Shown one piece after another: positions 58,544 through 64,000 of a stretch of DNA of 64,000 bases. A model generated the notes under the pieces. The model was not told the origin of the DNA. It made no database searches and was given only the letters and a program-made list of their open reading frames with translations. The stretch is from contig NC_008044.1 of NCBI RefSeq assembly GCF_000014065.1, positions 1,759,501-1,823,500 of the forward strand, in the 5' to 3' direction. Position numbers and translations under genes: made by a program. The first letter of the stretch is position 1. The number at the start of each line of letters is the position of its first letter. This DNA is from Ruegeria sp. TM1040 (GTDB lineage: Bacteria > Pseudomonadota > Alphaproteobacteria > Rhodobacterales > Rhodobacteraceae).

Positions 58544-59287
58544 TTATCCGGCACAGACCTGCTCGACCGCCGATGCGATCAGAGCCAGGCAGGCCTCATC
58601 CGAGAACCGGTGATCGGCGTCTTTCACCAGCGTCAGCCGCATATCCGCGCAGTCAGCATGCTCCAACAGCCGCAATGCCGTCTCGGTCGAGACGGCCGAG
58701 TCATCCGTGCCCTGAAGGCAGCGCACCGGAAAGGGCAGATCAAGCTTTTCCCGCAACACAAGGTTTTCACGCCCGTTTTCGACCATGCGCTTGGTCACAA
58801 TATAGGGCTCCATGTAATCGCTGGGCAGCTCGACATGGCCCTGGGACTCTAGTTCTTCTTTTTGCGCCACGGTGAAATTGGCCCAATAGCCATCCTCGGT
58901 AAAATCAGGGGCGGCGGCGATTGTGACCATCCCCTTGATCCGGTCCGCGCGCGCCTTGGCAAGTAACAGCGCCTGCCAGCCCCCCATCGAAGAGCCCACA
59001 GGAACGATCTCCCCCTCGGTCAGGCCATCGACAACCGCAAGCGTATCTGCATGCCAATCGCCGATGCAGCCCTCCTCAAACCGCCCCGAACTTTCTCCAT
59101 GGCCGGAATAGTCAAACCGCAAGAACGCCTGCCCGCGCGCCTTGGCCCAATCCTCAAGGAACACCGCCTTGGTGCCTTCCATGTCGGACTTCAGCCCCCC
59201 AAGGAACACCACACAGGGACCCTGCCCTTCGGTCTTGTGATAAGCGATACGTCGTCCCTCTGAGGTCTCCAGATACTGCGGCGCCAT
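58544..59287 (-). CDS. Alpha/beta hydrolase (palmitoyl-protein-thioesterase-like ABHD10 type)
   Basis: A 247-residue hydrolase. CVVFLGGLKSDMEGTKAVFLEDWAK and FLRFDYSGHGESSGRFEEG are typical of the ABHD10 group. The nucleophile is Ser100 in VGSSMGGW; the Asp lies in GTDDSAVS and the His in DADHRFSD. It is complete, unlike the nucleophile-less relative at 57.0-57.9 kb. The start was set at ATG 59,287 by family length. Confidence 0.87.
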   Translation of the reverse strand: MAPQYLETSEGRRIAYHKTEGQGPCVVFLGGLKSDMEGTKAVFLEDWAKARGQAFLRFDYSGHGESSGRFEEGCIGDWHADTLAVVDGLTEGEIVPVGSSMGGWQALLLAKARADRIKGMVTIAAAPDFTEDGYWANFTVAQKEELESQGHVELPSDYMEPYIVTKRMVENGRENLVLREKLDLPFPVRCLQGTDDSAVSTETALRLLEHADCADMRLTLVKDADHRFSDEACLALIASAVEQVCAG

Positions 59288-59353
59288 GTGTTTTCTCCCA
59301 GAAATCTTGCTCTCTCTCCCATGCCACGCGGCGGAGGGATTCGCCAATTCCCC

Positions 59354-59376
59354 GTCTTCTAACCCCAAATATCCCG
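59354..59376. repeat. Dispersed intergenic repeat, copy 2
   Basis: TCTTCTAACCCCAAATATCC at 59,355-59,374 differs from copy 1 by one base. Here it is followed by CGGGGAGCGCGAGGGGCAGC and a small hairpin GGGGCAGCGCCCC, typical of roseobacter intergenic elements. Confidence 0.6.
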
Positions 59377-59527
59377 GGGAGCGCGAGGGGCAGCGCCCCT
59401 CGCCCAGGGGGCTTTAATTTCAAACCTCTATCTTGACCTTGACCGCGCCCTCCGCCAAACAGCTCAGACGCATATAACCCGCAACCGGGCGTTCTGTGGG
59501 CGCCAAACCGACGAGGAGAGCCAGACT

Positions 59528-61474
59528 ATGGCCCAGATTTCCCTCACATTCCCCGATGGCAACGCACGTTCCTACGACGCAGGGATTACCCCTGCCGAGG
59601 TCGCAGCCGACATCTCCACTTCCCTTGCCAAAAAAGCGATCTCTGCCACCGTGGACGGTCAACACTGGGACCTGCAATGGCCAGTGACCCAGGATGCCGC
59701 CATCGCCATCCACACGATGAAGGACGAGGCGCAGGCCAATGAGCTCATCCGGCACGACCTTGCGCATATCATGGCGCGCGCGGTGCAGGAGATCTGGCCC
59801 GATACCAAGGTCACCATTGGCCCGGTCATCGAAAATGGCTGGTATTATGACTTTGATCGTGCGGAACCCTTCACCCCCGAAGATCTCGGCACGATCGAAA
59901 AGAAGATGAAAGAGATCATCAACAAGCGCGAACCCGTGACCACAGAGGTTTGGGAGCGCGAGAAGGCGATCCAGTATTACACCGACAACAACGAGCCCTA
60001 TAAGGTCGAGCTGATCGACAGCATCCCCGGCGATGAGCCGCTGCGGATGTATTGGCATGGCGACTGGCAGGATCTCTGCCGCGGGCCGCACCTGCAGCAC
60101 ACCGGCCAGGTGCCGGGCGATGCCTTCAAGCTGATGTCGATCGCCGGCGCCTACTGGCGCGGCGACAGCGATCGCCAGATGCTCCAGCGCATCTACGGCG
60201 TGGCCTTCACCGGCAAGGAAAAGCTCAAGGCGCATCTCACCATGCTCGAGGAGGCCGCCAAGCGCGACCACCGCAAGCTGGGCCGCGAGATGAACCTTTT
60301 CCACATGCAGGAAGAAGCACCCGGCCAGGTGTTCTGGCATCCGAACGGATGGCGCATCTACACCACGCTTCAGGACTACATGCGCCGCATGCAGGATCGC
60401 GACGGCTATGTAGAGGTCAACACGCCTCAGGTGGTGGACCGCAAACTCTGGGAAAAGTCCGGCCACTGGGACAAGTATCAGGAAAACATGTTCATTGTTG
60501 AGGTCGACGAGGATCACGCCCGCGAAAAGGCCGTGAACGCCCTGAAGCCGATGAACTGCCCCTGCCACGTGCAGGTGTTCAACCAGGGGCTCAAGTCCTA
60601 TCGCGACTTGCCTCTGCGCATGGCAGAGTTCGGCTCCTGCGCGCGCTACGAACCCTCGGGCGCCCTGCATGGCATCATGCGCGTGCGCGGCTTCACGCAG
60701 GATGATGGCCACATCTTCTGCACCGAAGATCAGATTACATCCGAGACCGCAAAGTTCATCGCCTTCCTCTCCAAAGTCTATGCAGATCTCGGCTTTGACA
60801 ATTGGACCATCAAGCTCTCCACCCGCCCCGAACAGCGGATCGGCTCGGATGAGACATGGGACAATATGGAACAGGCCCTTGGCGATGCCTGCAAGGCCGC
60901 GGGCTACGACTATGAGATCCTCGAAGGCGAAGGCGCCTTCTATGGTCCCAAACTCGAGTTCACCCTGACCGACGCCATCGGCCGGAACTGGCAATGCGGC
61001 ACACTTCAGGTGGATGCCAACCTGCCCGAACGGCTCGAAGCGAGCTTTATCGGTCAGGACGGCAGCAAGCACCGTCCGGTCATGCTGCACCGCGCCACCC
61101 TTGGCTCGTTCGAGCGCTTCATCGGCATCCTGATCGAAGAGCACGCTGGCAAGCTCCCGTTCTGGCTCGCGCCGCGTCAGGTGGTGGTCGCCTCGATTAC
61201 GTCAGAGGCGGACGACTATGTGAACGAAGTGGTCGAGACCCTGCGCGCCGCCGGTGTGCGAGCCGAGGCCGATACGCGCAATGAGAAGATCAACTACAAG
61301 GTCCGCGAGCATTCGGTTGGCAAAGTGCCGGTGATTCTCGCCGTTGGCCACCGCGAGGTTGAGGAGCGCACCGTCTCCGTGCGTCGTCTTGGCGAGAAAC
61401 AGACCAAGGTTGAGAGCCTCACAAATGTTACAGAGGAACTGGCAAAGGCCGCAACGCCGCCAGATCTTCTGTAA
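59528..61474 (+). CDS. thrS: Threonyl-tRNA synthetase
   Basis: A 648-residue class II synthetase. It has an N-terminal TGS domain (1-62), an editing domain with the [18 protein letters not shown] block, and a catalytic core with [10 protein letters not shown], where Cys and His bind the zinc, and [14 protein letters not shown]. The C-terminal anticodon-binding domain ([11 protein letters not shown] onwards) is complete. The ATG is preceded by GAGGAG. A long antisense ORF in this region was rejected as a shadow. Confidence 0.97.
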   Translation: MAQISLTFPDGNARSYDAGITPAEVAADISTSLAKKAISATVDGQHWDLQWPVTQDAAIAIHTMKDEAQANELIRHDLAHIMARAVQEIWPDTKVTIGPVIENGWYYDFDRAEPFTPEDLGTIEKKMKEIINKREPVTTEVWEREKAIQYYTDNNEPYKVELIDSIPGDEPLRMYWHGDWQDLCRGPHLQHTGQVPGDAFKLMSIAGAYWRGDSDRQMLQRIYGVAFTGKEKLKAHLTMLEEAAKRDHRKLGREMNLFHMQEEAPGQVFWHPNGWRIYTTLQDYMRRMQDRDGYVEVNTPQVVDRKLWEKSGHWDKYQENMFIVEVDEDHAREKAVNALKPMNCPCHVQVFNQGLKSYRDLPLRMAEFGSCARYEPSGALHGIMRVRGFTQDDGHIFCTEDQITSETAKFIAFLSKVYADLGFDNWTIKLSTRPEQRIGSDETWDNMEQALGDACKAAGYDYEILEGEGAFYGPKLEFTLTDAIGRNWQCGTLQVDANLPERLEASFIGQDGSKHRPVMLHRATLGSFERFIGILIEEHAGKLPFWLAPRQVVVASITSEADDYVNEVVETLRAAGVRAEADTRNEKINYKVREHSVGKVPVILAVGHREVEERTVSVRRLGEKQTKVESLTNVTEELAKAATPPDLL

Positions 61475-61499
61475 TATTTACCCGGTTTTTGAACAAAGG

Positions 61500-61527
61500 C
61501 GGCCCCCACTCGGGGGCCGTTTTGTTT
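61500..61527 (+). terminator. Terminator of thrS
   Basis: CGGCCCCC pairs with GGGGGCCG around a four-base loop, followed by TTTTGTTT, 25 bases after the stop. Confidence 0.9.
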
Positions 61528-61694
61528 CAAAACCCCAGAAATCGCAGCAATTTGGCACCAAACGCGCGGGTTCTCTCTAACATCGACTGACGCAGGCGTG
61601 AGCCACGCGCTCGTGAGTTCCTTTGTGCCTTCATTCGCGGTTAGTCTGTATTTGTCACTCAAGACGACGCCTATCACTTCAGGAGGACACGCGT

Positions 61695-62000
61695 ATGTCG
61701 ACCACCACCAAAACTCTCGCCGTTGCAGGCGCCGTTGCCGCAGCACTGACAGCCGTCACCACGTCGCACGCCTCTGCTCAGGCCAAAGAGAAATGCTATG
61801 GCGTTTCGCTGGCCGGTCAGAACGACTGCGCGGCCGGTCCCGGCACCACCTGCGCGGGCACATCCACCGTTGACTATCAGGGCAACGCCTGGACGCTCGT
61901 CGACTCTGGCACCTGCACCGAGATGGAGCTGCCGGCGATGGCAGATGGCACCGCACGCGCAGGCTCGCTCGAGCCGCTCGAGCGCGACCTGCCAGCCTAA
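61695..62000 (+). CDS. bufA1: BufA1-like bufferin precursor (DUF2282)
   Basis: A 101-residue secreted peptide precursor. The signal peptide ends near ASA-28. The core has four Cys at 34, 45, 53 and 74, set in the highly characteristic pattern [18 protein letters not shown] and [16 protein letters not shown]. In the bufferin family such Cys are converted to thiooxazoles by the maturation enzyme and bind copper in the periplasm. The ATG is preceded by AGGAGG at nine bases. It heads the cluster with the maturase, partner and a DoxX-family gene, and is not preceded by another bufA in the window. Confidence 0.92.
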   Translation: MSTTTKTLAVAGAVAAALTAVTTSHASAQAKEKCYGVSLAGQNDCAAGPGTTCAGTSTVDYQGNAWTLVDSGTCTEMELPAMADGTARAGSLEPLERDLPA

Positions 62001-62130
62001 GCCTAAGCCATCACAGACTCCTTGGCAGGGGCGCTGCGGCGCCCTTGCCTGTTGCCGATGCGCCGCAACGAGACGCGGCCTCTCCTACACCTTACCGCTC
62101 TTCGTTTTTACGATCCCCACGAGGTCCGCT

Positions 62131-62982
62131 ATGACCGATTTTTCCCAGCTGCCGAACGCCGCAGGTGTTGGCTATAAGCCTCAGCATTTCCAGAATATTA
62201 TTGATGGCTCCGGGGCGGTGGACTGGCTTGAGATCCACGCCGAGAACTACATGGGCGACGGCGGTCGCCCGCTGGCGCAGCTGCGTCATCTCGCCGAGCG
62301 TTTCCCGATCTCCGTGCACGGTGTTGGGCTTTCCATTGGCGGCGAAGGACCGCTTGATCCGGAACACCTTGCGCGGCTCAAACATCTCGTGGACTGGCTG
62401 AAGCCCGCGAGCTTCTCCGAACATCTGGCGTGGTCCACCCACGACACGCATTTCTACAACGATCTGCTGCCCCTGCCCTACACGGATGCCACGCTTGCGC
62501 GGATCTGCGATCACATCGACATGGTGCAGACCCTGCTGGGGCGGCGTATGCTGCTGGAGAACCCCTCAAGCTATCTCGCCTTTGCCGAGAGCACATGGGA
62601 AGAGCCGGCCTTTTTGCACGAGATCGCCAAACGCACGGGCTGCGGGCTTTTGCTGGACGTGAACAACGTGTTTGTCTCCGCCACCAATCTTGGCTATCGC
62701 CCGCAGGACTATATTGATGCCTACCCGCTTGATCTGGTGGGAGAAATCCATCTTGGCGGGCATGATGAAGACGAGGATGACCACGGTCGCCCGCTCCTTA
62801 TCGACAGTCATGGCGCCGAAGTTGTCGACCCGGTTTGGTCCCTTTTGTCCTATACCCTCACCCGATCTGGCCCAAAGCCCACGCTGGTGGAATGGGACAC
62901 GGATGTCCCCGAATGGTCGGTGCTCGAAGCCGAAGCAGCCCGCGCAGCGAACGCGCTGCGGACGGCGAAAGTGGCCGCCTGA
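62131..62982 (+). CDS. bufB: MNIO-family bufferin maturase (DUF692)
   Basis: A 283-residue multinuclear iron oxidase of the DUF692 family, which converts precursor Cys to thiooxazole. Metal-ligand candidates are His63 in SVHGVGLS, His98 in FSEHLAWS, Glu143 in LLENPSS, Asp176 and Asn178 in [11 protein letters not shown], and His207 and His211 in [11 protein letters not shown]. The ATG has GAGG at seven bases. It overlaps the partner gene by one base (TGATG). The gap from bufA1 is 130 bases. Confidence 0.93.
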   Translation: MTDFSQLPNAAGVGYKPQHFQNIIDGSGAVDWLEIHAENYMGDGGRPLAQLRHLAERFPISVHGVGLSIGGEGPLDPEHLARLKHLVDWLKPASFSEHLAWSTHDTHFYNDLLPLPYTDATLARICDHIDMVQTLLGRRMLLENPSSYLAFAESTWEEPAFLHEIAKRTGCGLLLDVNNVFVSATNLGYRPQDYIDAYPLDLVGEIHLGGHDEDEDDHGRPLLIDSHGAEVVDPVWSLLSYTLTRSGPKPTLVEWDTDVPEWSVLEAEAARAANALRTAKVAA

Positions 62983-63728
62983 TGACACGCGAAGCGGAGT
63001 TCACCACGGCAATCCTCGACGCCCGTCTACCGGTACCGGACGGGTTGTTGGACGGTGCAGCGCGGCCCGCCGGGCGCCGCTTCAGCGTCTATCGCAACAA
63101 TGTGGCCGTCTCCCTGACAGAGGCGCTGCATCAGGGATTTCCGGTCATCGCAAAGCTCCTCGGCAAGGAGAACATGGATGGATTGGCCGCACTTTTCCTG
63201 CGCGCCCACCCCCCCTCAAGCCCGCTGATGATGCACTATGGCGCTGAATTTCCGTGCTTTATCGAGGGCATGCCGCAGCTTTCGCATTTGGGGTATCTGG
63301 GGGATGTGGCCCGGCTGGAGTTGGCTCTGCGCCAGAGCTACCACGCCGCTGATGCCGCGCCGCTTGATCCAGCAAGGCTGGCCGCGCTCTCGTCCGAGGC
63401 TCTGATGCAAAGCCGGCTGACATTTGCTCCGGCAATGACAGTGCTGCGCTCGTCTTGGCCAATCCACGCGATCTGGCGGTACAACACCGAGGATAGCGCC
63501 CCAAAGCCGCAACCGCAGGCCGAGGATGTTTTGATTACCCGACCGGATTTTGACCCCATCGCCCAGCCGCTCCCCAAGGGCGGCGCTGTTTGGATTTCAG
63601 CCCTTCAGGCCGGCGAGACCCTCGGGGACGCCACCGAAGCCGCAACACATGATTTTCCCGAATTTGACCTCAGCGTCCCCCTGACGCTTTTGATCGAGGG
63701 CTTGGCCCTCACAGACCTCTCGCAATAG
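62982..63728 (+). CDS. bufC: Bufferin maturase partner (DUF2063)
   Basis: A 248-residue protein of the DUF2063 type, the partner that presents the peptide to the maturase. The N terminus has the characteristic FSVYRNNVAVSLTEALHQGFPVIAKLLG stretch followed by FLRAHPPSSPLMMHYGAEFPCFIE. The C-terminal part is a beta-rich domain. It is coupled by overlap to bufB and is nine bases from the DoxX gene. Confidence 0.9.
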   Translation: MTREAEFTTAILDARLPVPDGLLDGAARPAGRRFSVYRNNVAVSLTEALHQGFPVIAKLLGKENMDGLAALFLRAHPPSSPLMMHYGAEFPCFIEGMPQLSHLGYLGDVARLELALRQSYHAADAAPLDPARLAALSSEALMQSRLTFAPAMTVLRSSWPIHAIWRYNTEDSAPKPQPQAEDVLITRPDFDPIAQPLPKGGAVWISALQAGETLGDATEAATHDFPEFDLSVPLTLLIEGLALTDLSQ

Positions 63729-63736
63729 GACTTCCC

Positions 63737-64000
63737 ATGACTGCGTTGATTTCTCTCCATAACGCCGTGTTCAACCTGGTTGAGCGCTTGGGCGACTGGC
63801 TGATGCCGCTATTTGCCCGTTTCACTTTTGCCGCTGTGCTGCTGCTCTATTACTGGAACTCCGGGCTCACCAAGCTGGGCGATGGCCTCTTTGGGCTGTT
63901 TTCGCCCTCGATCGGTGCTTATAGCCAGATCTTTCCCAAACAACTCGAGGCCGTTGGCTACGATGTGTCCCAGTTCGGACTGTTGCAGTGGGTTGTCGTG
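63737..64000 (+). CDS. DoxX-family membrane protein, cut by window edge
   Basis: The first 88 residues are visible. A polar N-terminal segment is followed by a strong membrane helix (MPLFARFTFAAVLLLYYWNSGLTKLG) of the DoxX type. Such genes commonly end bufferin clusters. The stop lies beyond the window. Confidence 0.85.
   Translation, partial: MTALISLHNAVFNLVERLGDWLMPLFARFTFAAVLLLYYWNSGLTKLGDGLFGLFSPSIGAYSQIFPKQLEAVGYDVSQFGLLQWVVV

Noticed and set aside
59420-61144. Minus-strand ORF of 574 codons
   Set aside because: It is antisense to thrS, whose catalytic and anticodon-binding motifs are complete. Composition is that of a shadow frame.

Overview
The window comes from an alphaproteobacterium, very probably a marine Rhodobacteraceae (Roseobacter group, relatives of Ruegeria or Phaeobacter). 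This is judged from protein style and gene neighbourhoods: PutR-putA, MetR-metF, class I phaC opposite phaZ, a form II CoxL-like protein and a bufferin cluster. No database search was possible, so all family assignments come from motif recognition.

Positions 1 to about 28,720 are a lambda/HK97-like siphovirus prophage, cut by the left window edge inside its tape-measure gene. It is integrated at the 3' end of a tRNA-Leu(UAA) gene at 28,722-28,805. The immunity region lies at 19.4-21.4 kb: a Cro-like gene faces an S24 (LexA-like) repressor followed by a hicAB toxin-antitoxin pair. Five near-identical 16-bp operators (GCGGT-N6-ACCGC type) control two early promoters. The leftward early operon (19.7 to 14.6 kb) carries regulators, an MT-A70 methyltransferase, RusA, a replication initiator, a possible helicase loader, SSB and a NusG-like protein. 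It leads into the late genes: HNH nuclease, terminase subunits, portal, prohead protease, capsid, head-tail connectors, tail tube, a frameshifted tail assembly chaperone pair and the tape measure. A small cargo (moron) block sits between the chaperones and the tape measure. The rightward operon (21.4 to 28.6 kb) carries a RecA-fold ATPase, a DnaQ-type exonuclease, an HNH nuclease, a repeat-rich cytosine methyltransferase, an excisionase-like protein and the integrase. No lysis genes are visible; they probably lie beyond the left edge.

Positions 28.7-64 kb are host chromosome. In order: a TPR protein and PutR facing putA; rhomboid protease; GFA-like protein; inositol-monophosphatase-like phosphatase; MetR facing metF; thioesterase; hydrolase; GNAT; DUF2235 protein; form II CoxL-like molybdoprotein; an 836-bp gene-poor gap with large inverted repeats; valS; DUF1330; two TerB-like proteins with a PhnD-like protein; a polar amino-acid ABC transporter; phaC and phaZ (divergent); a Zn-cysteine protein; two alpha/beta hydrolases and a VOC protein; and thrS.

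The right end holds a bufferin-type copper-peptide cluster: a BufA1-like precursor (DUF2282), a DUF692 MNIO maturase, a DUF2063 partner and the start of a DoxX-family membrane protein cut by the window edge.

The most interesting points are the programmed -1 frameshift at a GGGAAAC slip site, the five-operator immunity circuit with probably leaderless repressor and Cro transcripts, hicAB inside the lysogenic operon, the phage NusG paralogue at the early/late junction, the moron block, the repeat-built cytosine methyltransferase and the bufferin operon.
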